In this document: positions 17,658 to 25,556 of the stretch, piece by piece | How the letters are laid out: the number at the start of each line of letters is the position of its first letter | Numbering within the stretch: the stretch's first letter is position 1 | NCBI RefSeq assembly: GCF_036014195.1 | Contig: NZ_CP107918.1 | Coordinates: forward strand, 7,006,001-7,070,000 | Source of the DNA: Streptomyces sp. NBC_00442 | GTDB lineage: Bacteria; Actinomycetota; Actinomycetes; Streptomycetales; Streptomycetaceae | Reading direction: 5' to 3' | Length of the DNA stretch: 64,000 nucleotides | Program-made: the position numbers and the translations under genes | Notes under the pieces: generated by a model | Told to the model about the DNA's origin: nothing | Databases searched by the model: none | The model's input: only the letters and a program-made list of their open reading frames with translations

Positions 17658-18503
17658 ATGTACGGCACTATTGCCCGCATGTCGCCCATATTCGTAGTAA
17701 ACATCGGCCTGTTGGGGCTCGCGGTGGGGTCGTTCCTCAACGTCGCCGTCTCCCGGGTGCCGGCCGGCCTCTCGGTCGTGCGGCCTCGCTCGGCCTGCCC
17801 GAGATGCGCCACGCCGATCGCGGCCCGGGACAACATCCCCATCGTGTCGTGGCTCCTGCTGGGCCGGCGCTGCCGCGCCTGCCGGGTTCCCATCCCCGCG
17901 CGCTACCCGCTCATGGAAGCGCTCACCGCCGTCCTCTTCTGCGCCGAGGCGCTGCACTTCGGCCGGTCGGAAGCGCTGCCGGCCGTGCTGGTCTTCACCG
18001 CGGGGCTGCTGGCCCTGGCCGCCTGTGACGCCGAACAGTTCCTGCTCCCGCGGCGGCTGGTCTATCCGACGCTCGGGCTCACCGCCGCCTGCCTGCTCGG
18101 GGCCGCCGCGACCACCGGCCAGTGGCATCGGCTCGGCGTGACCGCGGCCTGCGCGGTGGGCGCGTTCGCCGTCTTCTTCACCTTGCACTGGATGCGGCCC
18201 GCCTGGCTCGGATTCGGCGACGTGCGCCTGGCCGGCCTGCTCGGCACCGGGCTCGGCTGGCTGGGCCCCTGGTATCTCGTCTTCGCGCTCCTCGCCGGCA
18301 GCCTCGCCGGGCTCGTGGTGGGCATCGCGCTCATGGCGACGGGCAGAGCGACCCGCCACACCCGCCTCCCCTTCGGACTGTTCCTCGCCGCGGGCGCCAT
18401 CGCCGCCATCCTCGTCGGCGCTCCCGCCATCCACTGGTACGCGAGCACGAATGACCTGTACGCGATGGGCGGGCCGCTCGGCACGGCAGGCCATCGGCCA
18501 TGA
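17658..18503 (+). CDS. pilD: PilD-type prepilin peptidase
   Basis: 281 aa. Polytopic membrane aspartyl protease that removes the prepilin leader. The N-terminal domain has the tetracysteine zinc site (CPRC at 47-50, CRAC at 72-75). The catalytic Asp residues are visible as CDAEQF (Asp124) and GFGD (Asp188), the GxGD protease motif. About seven to eight membrane helices. The ATG at 17658 has a poor RBS; a second ATG at 17679 would also keep the first helix. Lies directly behind the pilin, so the locus supplies its own processing enzyme. Confidence 0.9.
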   Translation: MYGTIARMSPIFVVNIGLLGLAVGSFLNVAVSRVPAGLSVVRPRSACPRCATPIAARDNIPIVSWLLLGRRCRACRVPIPARYPLMEALTAVLFCAEALHFGRSEALPAVLVFTAGLLALAACDAEQFLLPRRLVYPTLGLTAACLLGAAATTGQWHRLGVTAACAVGAFAVFFTLHWMRPAWLGFGDVRLAGLLGTGLGWLGPWYLVFALLAGSLAGLVVGIALMATGRATRHTRLPFGLFLAAGAIAAILVGAPAIHWYASTNDLYAMGGPLGTAGHRP

Positions 18504-18663
18504 CCCCCGGGCCGGAGGCCGGTCGCGCGACCGCCTGCCGGACCCATCGGTCCGTTCCCCCGGGATCTCGTCCTTGTGCCGGCGTTCCCGGCGTTCCCCG
18601 CGTTTGCGGATCCCGGCTCGGGCGACATCGCCAACGCCGGCGACGATCCTTACCCTGGTTACC

Positions 18664-19212
18664 ATGAAGGAACTTGATCTGCCCCTGGCCGAGTGGATTG
18701 TGCTCGCACTCATCGCCGAACGACCCAGCCACGGCTTCGCCATCGCAGCCCTCACCGCCGAGGGCGCGGAAATCGGTGAGTTCTGGTACATCTCTCGGCC
18801 CATGGTCTACCGGTCGATCACGCGGCTGGTAGAGCGCGGGCTGATCACGCCGGTCGGCGCCGAGGAAAGCGATCGCGGGCCGCAGCGCATGATCTACGCC
18901 ACCACCCGCGCGGCGAAGACGGCGGTCGGCCGGTGGCTCAATGAACCCGTGGTCCAGCTGTTCGACGTGCGCGCCGAGCTCACGAGCAAGCTGCTGCTGC
19001 TCCAGCGCCGCGACACGAGCCCGGCCCGCCTGGTCGAGCGTCAACGCCTCGTCATCGACGAGATCGAGGAGTCGCTGCGCGCCAAGGAGCACGCCGGCGA
19101 CCATCTTGTCCGCGCGATCTACGCCTGGCGCCTGGAACACGTCCGCGCCGCGCGCCGGTTCCTCGACGCCGTCGACGTCGGCGCGACGCGGCCGGCGGTC
19201 AAGACCGGCTGA
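18664..19212 (+). CDS. PadR-family transcriptional regulator
   Basis: 182 aa. N-terminal winged helix of PadR type (about 5-90: EWIVLALIAERPSHGFAIAA, then YRSITRLVERGLITP) and a helical C-terminal dimerisation part (about 110-170). No ribosome-binding site is seen: the direct repeat TTACC-CTGG-TTACC ends at the start codon, so the message may be leaderless, common in actinobacteria. Its place inside the pilus locus makes it a candidate regulator of it; the ligand is unknown. Confidence 0.85.
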   Translation: MKELDLPLAEWIVLALIAERPSHGFAIAALTAEGAEIGEFWYISRPMVYRSITRLVERGLITPVGAEESDRGPQRMIYATTRAAKTAVGRWLNEPVVQLFDVRAELTSKLLLLQRRDTSPARLVERQRLVIDEIEESLRAKEHAGDHLVRAIYAWRLEHVRAARRFLDAVDVGATRPAVKTG

Positions 19213-19250
19213 CGTCACGTTCGTCCGGCCCTCCCGGTGAACGACGGGAT

Positions 19251-19284
19251 GGCTCGGCGATCGCACCATCGTGATCGCCGAGCC
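19251..19284. terminator. Bidirectional terminator between convergent genes
   Basis: GGCTCGGCGATC and GATCGCCGAGCC, perfect 12-bp arms with a 10-nt loop, between the PadR gene (plus) and the adhesin gene (minus). Confidence 0.7.
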
Positions 19285-19333
19285 CGCGCCGCATGCCGGC
19301 GCCTTCCGGTCGGCCGGGAAAACGGCCCGTCGG

Positions 19334-21319
19334 CTACGGCACCTCGACCACGGTCTCGCAGGAGCCGCCGGACGCGATCGAATCCGTGCCCGGAAGCGTC
19401 GGACCGCCGTCGGCGTCACCCGCGCAGACGTCCGTGCCGCTGCCGCCGGCGAGGCTGTCGCTGCCGGCCCCACCGACCACGATGTCGGTGCCGGCGCCAC
19501 CGGAGAGCGCGTCACTTCCGGCCCCGCCGTGGACGATGTCGTTGCCGTCACCGCCGCTGATCGCGTCGTTGCCGCCACCGCCGTCGATGTAGTCGTCGCC
19601 GCTGCCCGCCGACACGGCGTCGTTGCCACCGAACGTGCAGATCGTGTCGTTGCCGCCGTTCCCGCTGACACTGTCGCTCCCGTCGCCGGTGACGATCACG
19701 TCGGCCCCGTTCGTCCCGTTCACGACTCCGTTGCCGGTGATCGTGGCGGCGAGACCGCGGCAGCCGGGGGTGACGGCGATCGTCACGGTCGCGATGTCCG
19801 AGTCGTCCGTACCGTCGGTCGCCCTGTACGTGAAGGTGTCGCTTCCGACGTAGGCGCCGGCGGGCTGGTAGGCGAACGAGCCGTCCGGGTTGAGCGTGAG
19901 GGTGCCGTGCGCCGGCCCCGTCACGACCGATGCCGTCAGGGTGTTGCCGTCGGCATCCGTGTCGTTGCCGAGGACACCGGGTGCGCCGACGACGAGCGGG
20001 GTGTCCGCCCCGATGTGGCCGTACGACTCGTTCGCGGCCGCCGGTGGCCGGTTCGTCGTGTTGTGCAGCACCGACACGTCGTTGACGAACGTCGCCGAGC
20101 TGTTGCTGTTGGCCGTGGCGACGTCGGGGCGCCCGTCCCCGTCGAGGTCGCCCGCCGCGGTGGCCTGCGGATTGCTGCCGGCGCTCAGCCCGGACGCGAT
20201 CGGGCCGGCGAACGCGCCCGTGCCGTCGCCTTCGAGCACCAGGACCTCGTTCGAATTGGCGCTGGAAACCACCAGATCGGCGTGGCCGTCGCCATTCAGG
20301 TCGGCCACTGACGCGGAGCTGAGGTTGCTCCCCGCCGACAGGACGTTCGCGGTGCCGAACCCGCCCGCGCCGTCGCCGAGCAGGACGGCGACGCGCCCCG
20401 GTGAGCCGGGCGCCACGATGATGGCGTCGAGCTTGCCGTCCGCGTCGATGTCGGCGAGCTGGAGCCTGGACGGCAGGGTCACACCGGCCGGGACGCTCGA
20501 CGCCGGGCCGAAGCCCCCGTGCCCGTCGCCCGGCAGCACGCAGAGCGTGCCGGTCGACGAGTTCGACGTGACGAGATCCAGGTGGCCGTCGCCGTCGAGG
20601 TCGGCGGCCGCGATGCCCTGCGGGTTGGTACCGCCGCCCAGGGAGAACTGCGTGGCAGCGCCGAACGTGCCGTTGCCGTTGCCGGGCACCACCGAGACGT
20701 TGTTCGTGTTCGCGTTGGACGTCGCCAGGTCCGGTGTGCCGTCCTCGTCGAAGTCGCCCACGGCGACATCGGTCGGGAAGCGCGCGACACACGGGTTGTC
20801 GCCCGTGGTGTCGCACCCGGCCGTCGGGTTGAGCTGCGTCGCCGCTCCGGCGCCGAGAGCGCCGGAGCCGTCGCCGAGCCAGACCAGCGCGACATTGCCG
20901 CGCGAGTCCTGGCTGACGACGTCCATGTGCCCGTCGCCGTTGACGTCGCGGATCACCGCCGAGCCGATGAAGACGCCCGACACGGTGTGCGGCGCCGCGT
21001 ATTTCGTCACGGCGCCGAAGCCGCCGCCCGAGCCGAGGAACACGCCGAGGCCCTCGGCGCGGATCGCCGTCACGAGGTCCGGCCTCCCGTCGCCGTTGAG
21101 ATCGCCGATCGCGACGGCGGAGCTGCCGCGGCCGTTGTTGTCGAGGTTCACCGCCGGACCGAAGCCGGTCGTGTCGGCGACGGCCGCCGAGGCGGGGCCG
21201 CCGGCCATCACGATGGTCGCCACCGTGAGGACGAGCGCCGCAACTCGCCGCGGCCGACCGCGCGTGAGCGCGACTGCGCGGCCGTCGGGCGTGAGACGCC
21301 GACGTGGGGATCTGCTCAT
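19334..21319 (-). CDS. Secreted adhesin-like protein: FG-GAP propeller, VCBS/Ig-like domain, RTX repeats
   Basis: 661 aa, ATG at 21319 with GGAGGGG upstream. A long basic signal peptide ends near ASAAVA (about residue 47). Next come seven FG-GAP/VCBS repeats (e.g. AIGDLNGDGRPDLVT, AAADLDGDGHLDLVT), enough for one integrin-alpha-like seven-bladed propeller. Then a cadherin/VCBS-like domain (VLGNDTDADGNTLTAS), and C-terminal hemolysin-type calcium repeats (GGNDAISGGDGNDIVHGG). The Asp-rich loops imply Ca2+ binding. No type I exporter is nearby, and export by the Sec signal is likely. Role inferred: surface or matrix adhesion. Confidence 0.82.
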   Translation of the reverse strand: MSRSPRRRLTPDGRAVALTRGRPRRVAALVLTVATIVMAGGPASAAVADTTGFGPAVNLDNNGRGSSAVAIGDLNGDGRPDLVTAIRAEGLGVFLGSGGGFGAVTKYAAPHTVSGVFIGSAVIRDVNGDGHMDVVSQDSRGNVALVWLGDGSGALGAGAATQLNPTAGCDTTGDNPCVARFPTDVAVGDFDEDGTPDLATSNANTNNVSVVPGNGNGTFGAATQFSLGGGTNPQGIAAADLDGDGHLDLVTSNSSTGTLCVLPGDGHGGFGPASSVPAGVTLPSRLQLADIDADGKLDAIIVAPGSPGRVAVLLGDGAGGFGTANVLSAGSNLSSASVADLNGDGHADLVVSSANSNEVLVLEGDGTGAFAGPIASGLSAGSNPQATAAGDLDGDGRPDVATANSNSSATFVNDVSVLHNTTNRPPAAANESYGHIGADTPLVVGAPGVLGNDTDADGNTLTASVVTGPAHGTLTLNPDGSFAYQPAGAYVGSDTFTYRATDGTDDSDIATVTIAVTPGCRGLAATITGNGVVNGTNGADVIVTGDGSDSVSGNGGNDTICTFGGNDAVSAGSGDDYIDGGGGNDAISGGDGNDIVHGGAGSDALSGGAGTDIVVGGAGSDSLAGGSGTDVCAGDADGGPTLPGTDSIASGGSCETVVEVP

Positions 21320-21371
21320 GGGTGAGGCCCCTCCTCAGGGCCTGCCGAACAAGAGTGGGTGGCGCGCACTG

Positions 21372-21409
21372 CGGCGGTCCCCGCAGCCGATCGGCAGGGG
21401 GGACCGCCG
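21372..21409 (-). terminator. Hairpin between ModA-like and adhesin genes
   Basis: CGGCGGTCCCC and GGGGACCGCCG, perfect 11-bp arms with an inner GCCGATCGGC palindrome. It lies between two minus-strand genes, so it may end the ModA-like transcript or structure the adhesin leader. Confidence 0.55.
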
Positions 21410-21481
21410 GCGGGGAGCGGCGGGCCGGGACCGCCGGCGGACGGTGTTCGTGCCCGGCCGGCGCCCCGCGCTCCGGATCTC

Positions 21482-22711
21482 CTAGTAGCCGTAGGCGGCG
21501 AGGGTCGACTGGATGGTGGAGTCGTTGTCCCACTTGGTGTTGAACAGGTTCTCCCAGGCGGCCTCCGCGCCGGTGCTGCCGCCGTTCAGGGCGACGCCGT
21601 ACTGCTCGATGTCTCCGTAGGCCGAGTACGCGTTCGGATCGACGTCGGTCCACGTGTTGGGGTCATTTCCCGTGGTGCCGTTCAGCGAACTCGACGTCCA
21701 ACCGACGTGCATGATGTTCGACTTCGCGACCAGGCCCAGCTGGGTGTTCCCGCCGGCGTTCGCCGTCACCGCGCCGCGCACCTGGCTGATGCCCGATTCC
21801 AGGCGGACCTTGCAGGCCGTGCCCGCGGTGTCGCACGCGCTTCCGGTGAACACGTTCTGACCCGCCCCGCTGGTGGTCCACGTGAACCCGTTCTGGATCA
21901 GCGCCTGCTTGGACGCCGCACCGAACGGCGCGGAAGCCGGGTCGGCGACCGCGATCCGGTGCCCGCTCGTCGCGAGCCAGGTCACCACCGCCGGGATCGT
22001 CGTGGGCGCGCCGCCGGAGACGGGGGATGCGTCACATCGAGGCGACTGCGCCTTGCCGTTGCCGCTGCCGTTGGCGTCCGCGCCGGACGCCAACGGCGGA
22101 GTCCCGCCGTTGGACGGGTCGTCGCCGTGCGTCGAGCCCGCCCAGCTGCCGCTGCAGCTGTAGATCGCCAGGTGCCCGATGGCCACGGGGTGCTTGCTCG
22201 CGATGGCGCCGTTGCACTCGACGCTTCCGCTCGCCGTGCACGTCCCGCCGTCCGTGGTCGGGATGACCGCGTCCACATTGGTTTCGTCCGCGGACAGGAA
22301 CGCGTCAATGTGCAACGGCCCGTTGACGCAGTTGTTGGACGACGACGGGTCGCACGTGGTGTACGGGCCGGCGCTCTTCAACTGCTGGCGCAGGCTTCCC
22401 GACGTGATGCCCCGCATCGTCGACGTGTCGATCGCGGGCTTGTTCCAGAACCCGCCGACCTGCGACGCGGTGTTCGCCGAGAACGTCGTGAACGACCCGA
22501 GCGACTCGATCGTGCCCTTCATGTCCTTCACCGCGGGATACATGTTGTTCGCGATGCCGACCTGAGAACCGGTCGTGGCGAACCCCGCCGGTGCGGCGGC
22601 GGCGATCAGCGCCGTCGCGAGGGCACCCACGGCGAGCGCGGTCCGTACCCGGTGCATCGCGGTGGAGCCGGAGTTCGGAGCGCTCCGGTTACGTCTGGAT
22701 CGAATTTGCAT
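21482..22711 (-). CDS. Orphan ModA-like extracellular substrate-binding protein
   Basis: 409 aa, ATG at 22711 with GGAG 6 nt upstream. Signal peptide (about 20-46, ending AGFA). The C-terminal half reads like the second lobe of molybdate-binding ModA proteins: IAVADPASAPFGAASKQAL, then GISQVRGAVTANAGGNTQLG and LVAKSNI. ModA proteins are about 250 aa; this one has an enlarged N-terminal half with Cys pairs and a Gly/Ser/Asn-rich insert near 200-230. No lipobox and no ABC permease or ATPase genes are near, so ordinary uptake is doubtful. Ligand unknown. Confidence 0.65.
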   Translation of the reverse strand: MQIRSRRNRSAPNSGSTAMHRVRTALAVGALATALIAAAAPAGFATTGSQVGIANNMYPAVKDMKGTIESLGSFTTFSANTASQVGGFWNKPAIDTSTMRGITSGSLRQQLKSAGPYTTCDPSSSNNCVNGPLHIDAFLSADETNVDAVIPTTDGGTCTASGSVECNGAIASKHPVAIGHLAIYSCSGSWAGSTHGDDPSNGGTPPLASGADANGSGNGKAQSPRCDASPVSGGAPTTIPAVVTWLATSGHRIAVADPASAPFGAASKQALIQNGFTWTTSGAGQNVFTGSACDTAGTACKVRLESGISQVRGAVTANAGGNTQLGLVAKSNIMHVGWTSSSLNGTTGNDPNTWTDVDPNAYSAYGDIEQYGVALNGGSTGAEAAWENLFNTKWDNDSTIQSTLAAYGY

Positions 22712-22793
22712 CTGCTACTCCTTGTTGATTCGGTCGGTGGCGGCAGCCGTACGAGCGCCCTGCCGGTGGGACAGGGCGCATGTCCGTTAAGTC

Positions 22794-22841
22794 CTAGGCA
22801 TGTGCGAGGTCTTACTGGGTGACGGTGCCGCACATGCCTAG
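22794..22841. promoter_or_regulatory. Perfect 13-bp inverted repeat in a divergent promoter region
   Basis: CTAGGCATGTGCG at 22794-22806 and CGCACATGCCTAG at 22829-22841, separated by 22 nt. It lies 82 nt upstream of the ModA-like start and far from any gene end, which favours an operator over a terminator. Confidence 0.6.
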
Positions 22842-22866
22842 ATGGTGGTCACTCGGGGACCCAGTA

Positions 22867-22879
22867 GTCAATCATTGAC
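22867..22879. promoter_or_regulatory. Palindrome GTCAAT-C-ATTGAC overlapping a likely -35 box
   Basis: Perfect 6-1-6 palindrome. It overlaps the TTGACA at 22875-22880, so a bound regulator would block transcription toward the excalibur-type gene. Confidence 0.5.
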
Positions 22880-22903
22880 AACCGGCCGTGCTCTGTATCT
22901 AAT
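22875..22903 (+). promoter_or_regulatory. Likely vegetative promoter for the excalibur-type gene
   Basis: TTGACA (22875-22880), a 17-nt spacer, then TCTAAT (22898-22903). Good match to the -35 and fair to the -10 of housekeeping sigma. About 100 nt upstream of the ATG at 23002. Confidence 0.45.
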
Positions 22904-23001
22904 GCACCTGTCCAGCCCGTGGCGGGGCCGACGAGCGAACGCCGTCGGCCCGCTGCGGGACGTATCGAAGGGGCTGGCGGCACGATGGGCAGAGGCGTGG
23001 A

Positions 23002-23646
23002 ATGGCAGTGTTGAGCAGACTGTGGGGCTCGCGCGCCGCCAGGCGGGGGGTGTTGGTGCTCGCGGTGCTCGCGGTGGCGGTGGCCGCCGTGACTCTTGCG
23101 CGCGGCGGATCGGACAGGGCGGCCCCGGGCCGGAAGTCCGACCCCGCGTGGTGCACCCCGGGCACCCAGCGCACCGCGCTCTGCCCGAACAGCAAGGTGT
23201 TCGACGCCAAGGAGTACGCCGTGCACGGCAACTCCTTCGAGTGCATCAATTTCGCCAGTCAGGCTGATGCCCAGGCGGTGCTGCGGGCCAACCCGAGCGA
23301 TCCGAACCACCTCGACGACGGCGGCGGCGTCGCGTGCCGCGGACTGCCGGCGCCGCGCGACATCACACCGGTCACCGGCACGGCACAGCACCACACGTGC
23401 GGTCCCGGTGACACCCGCAGCGCGCTCTGCCCGCAGCCCGAGCGGTCCTTCGACCCCCGCTACTTCCTGCGCTACGGCAACGACGCCTACGACTGCCCGG
23501 ACTTCGCCAGTCAGGCGGACGCACAGGCCGTCCTGCGCTTCGAGCCGACCGACCCGAACCACCTCGACCACGACGGAAAGGGCATCGCGTGCCCGGACCT
23601 GCCCGGGGCCAGGGACGTCAAGCCCGTACGTCGGGGAACAGCGTGA
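23002..23646 (+). CDS. Membrane-anchored or secreted protein with two excalibur-like repeats
   Basis: 214 aa. One N-terminal hydrophobic helix (about 15-35), then an internal duplication (about 50-120 and 131-203). Each unit has three to four Cys, LCP, the segment FASQADAQAVLR, and ends in a calcium-loop-like NHLDxDGxGxxC. The second unit keeps the excalibur form (DHDGKGIAC); the first is degraded (DDGGGVAC). Excalibur domains are extracellular calcium-binding modules. The gene stands 68 nt before the pilin-propeller fusion, and the two may be cotranscribed. Specific role unknown. Confidence 0.7.
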   Translation: MAVLSRLWGSRAARRGVLVLAVLAVAVAAVTLARGGSDRAAPGRKSDPAWCTPGTQRTALCPNSKVFDAKEYAVHGNSFECINFASQADAQAVLRANPSDPNHLDDGGGVACRGLPAPRDITPVTGTAQHHTCGPGDTRSALCPQPERSFDPRYFLRYGNDAYDCPDFASQADAQAVLRFEPTDPNHLDHDGKGIACPDLPGARDVKPVRRGTA

Positions 23647-23714
23647 CGCGGCGAGGGCTCGCGCGTGCGCTCGGGCCGCATGTGACCCATCCATCGAAGG
23701 AAACCCCGACTGCC

Positions 23715-25295
23715 ATGACACCGGACCATCGCCCGTTCTCCGTGCGCGCCAGACGCCAGGACGGCTTCACGCTCATCGAGTTGCTCGTGGTCATCGTGAT
23801 CCTCGGTGTCCTCGCCGCGATCGTGGTGTTCTCCGTCAGGGGCATCGGCGACAAGGGCCGGGCGAAGGCGGTCGCCGCGGACGCGGCCACGCTGCGCACG
23901 GCGGAGGAGTCCTACTGCGCGAAGCACGGCCGCTACGCGACAGCCGACGACCTGACGGCCGACGGGCTGCTGTCCGGCCGGCCGGTCCACAACGTGGTGG
24001 CGGTCGGCGACGAGAACAAGTGCGGCAAGGGCGAGGCGTCGTCGTACACGCTGCATGACCCCTCCATACCGACGGAGAGCGGAGCGGACGCGATCCGGGT
24101 CGGCACGAATCCGGCCGACCTCGCCGTCGACGAGAAGGCCAATCGTGTGTACGTCGTGGCCGCCGGCAGCAACGACGTGACCGTGATCGACGGCAGGACC
24201 GACACCCCGATCGGCGATCCGATCGACGTGTCCAGCGCCGTGTCGAACCCCACCCGCATCGCGGTCGACCCCGGCACGGGGCAGGTCTACGTCGGGGGTA
24301 CGGGCGGCGTCGCGATCATCGACACGACCCACTCCGGTCGCGTGACGCACGTCAGCGGTTTCACGACGACCGTCTCTGCCCTTGCCGTCTCTCCCGAGAA
24401 CGGCGACGTCTACGTCGCGGGTGGTTCGGTGGGCAGCTCGGCGGTCGCCTACATCGCGGCCGGCGGCTCGGCGGCGACGCCGATTCCCCTGCCCGCCCCG
24501 GGAGTCGTGCCCGCGAGCATCGGCCCGGACTTCGCCTTCGACCCCGTGCACCACGCGGTGTACCTGGCGAAGTCGAATCTCGGCACGGGCACGACCCTCG
24601 CCGCCGGCATCGGCCTCTTCGCCATAGCGTCGGGAACCCACGACGCCCACGTCGTGGCGCAGTTCCCGACGAAGGGGACCTGCGGCACCAACGCCGGGGA
24701 CTTCCTCGTCTCGAACTCCGCCTATGGCAGCATCGCCGTCGATCCGGGCCGCAACCTCGTCTACCTCCTCGCCAAGAGATGCGTCGTGAACCCGGCGAAC
24801 CCCTCGGGTCAGTGGAAGACGGTCGCGACGACGATCGCCATCAACCCGGGCGACGGCAGCTCGACAGCGATCAACGACCCGGTCGGAACGGCCTACGGCC
24901 CCAACTCCATGGTCTACGACGCCGCGGCAGGGGCGGTCTACGTCTATATGGACGGCGGAGCGAGCTGCGGCGGCTCCGGGGGCCGCGTCGACCGGATCGT
25001 CGGAACCACGGTCACGGGACAGGCATCCCTGTGCGCCGTGTCCACTCCCTCCGGGAACCGGGCGCACAAGATGACCGTGCTGAAGAACTTCAACAGGATC
25101 TTCGTCGCCCAACAGAACGTCGGCGGCGCGCCGGGCGGCCTCGGGGTGGCCGACGGCAGCACACTGCTGCCGCGGGATCCGCTCGGCACGCCCCGCCAGT
25201 TCGGCGCGCTGGCCACGAACAACACCACGGGGAAGGTCTACGCGGTCGATCCGGCCGGCGGTACGGTCGCGGTGTTCCGGACGGGATCGGCTTAG
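23715..25295 (+). CDS. Prepilin fused to a YVTN-type beta-propeller
   Basis: 526 aa from the ATG at 23715 (GAAGGAAA about 13 nt upstream). A 17-residue leader ends in Gly17, then FTLIELLVVIVILGVLAAIV with the +5 Glu: a full class III (pilin) signal, almost the same as the pilin at 17127, including the following VRGIGDKG. The pilin-like part continues to about residue 115 with two Cys. Then propeller-type repeats follow (e.g. PADLAVDEKANRVYVVAAGS, PTRIAVDPGTGQVYVGGTGG, SALAVSPENGDVYVAGGS) to the end. Such a large propeller on a pilin is unusual and suggests a tip or side-displayed binding module. Confidence 0.85.
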   Translation: MTPDHRPFSVRARRQDGFTLIELLVVIVILGVLAAIVVFSVRGIGDKGRAKAVAADAATLRTAEESYCAKHGRYATADDLTADGLLSGRPVHNVVAVGDENKCGKGEASSYTLHDPSIPTESGADAIRVGTNPADLAVDEKANRVYVVAAGSNDVTVIDGRTDTPIGDPIDVSSAVSNPTRIAVDPGTGQVYVGGTGGVAIIDTTHSGRVTHVSGFTTTVSALAVSPENGDVYVAGGSVGSSAVAYIAAGGSAATPIPLPAPGVVPASIGPDFAFDPVHHAVYLAKSNLGTGTTLAAGIGLFAIASGTHDAHVVAQFPTKGTCGTNAGDFLVSNSAYGSIAVDPGRNLVYLLAKRCVVNPANPSGQWKTVATTIAINPGDGSSTAINDPVGTAYGPNSMVYDAAAGAVYVYMDGGASCGGSGGRVDRIVGTTVTGQASLCAVSTPSGNRAHKMTVLKNFNRIFVAQQNVGGAPGGLGVADGSTLLPRDPLGTPRQFGALATNNTTGKVYAVDPAGGTVAVFRTGSA

Positions 25296-25347
25296 GGCCC
25301 GTCGCGAAAGTCGATCGCCTGTCGGACCCGCCTGGGGTGCTCCGAGC

Positions 25348-25419
25348 ATGGAGCTGACAGCGCAGGTGACGATCGACTGTTCCGATCCGCAGAGAATGGT
25401 GACGTTCTGGGCCGAAGCC
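25348..25419 (+). pseudogene. Remnant of a VOC/glyoxalase-family gene
   Basis: The first 24 codons (MELTAQVTIDCSDPQRMVTF, then WAEA) match the usual start of Streptomyces VOC-family proteins. The reading then loses all similarity and no VOC body follows before the next gene. Only the 5' end survives. Confidence 0.55.
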
Positions 25420-25556
25420 CCGCGCCCGACCGTGTGCCGCTGCTTGTATCCATGCGGCCGTGGCGGGACTCGTGACGCAGTCCTTACGAGGGCGGGCGCC
25501 CGCCCCGTAGAATCCGGGGCGGCCCCGGCCGAGGGCACACCCACTGGAGGTGTCGG

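Noticed and set aside
7707..18503. Interpretation as type II secretion or Tad pilus
   Set aside because: No secretin, GspC/L/M or TadE/TadZ genes are present; a true PilT with AIRNLIREGK and MshEN-type PilB point to type IV pili.
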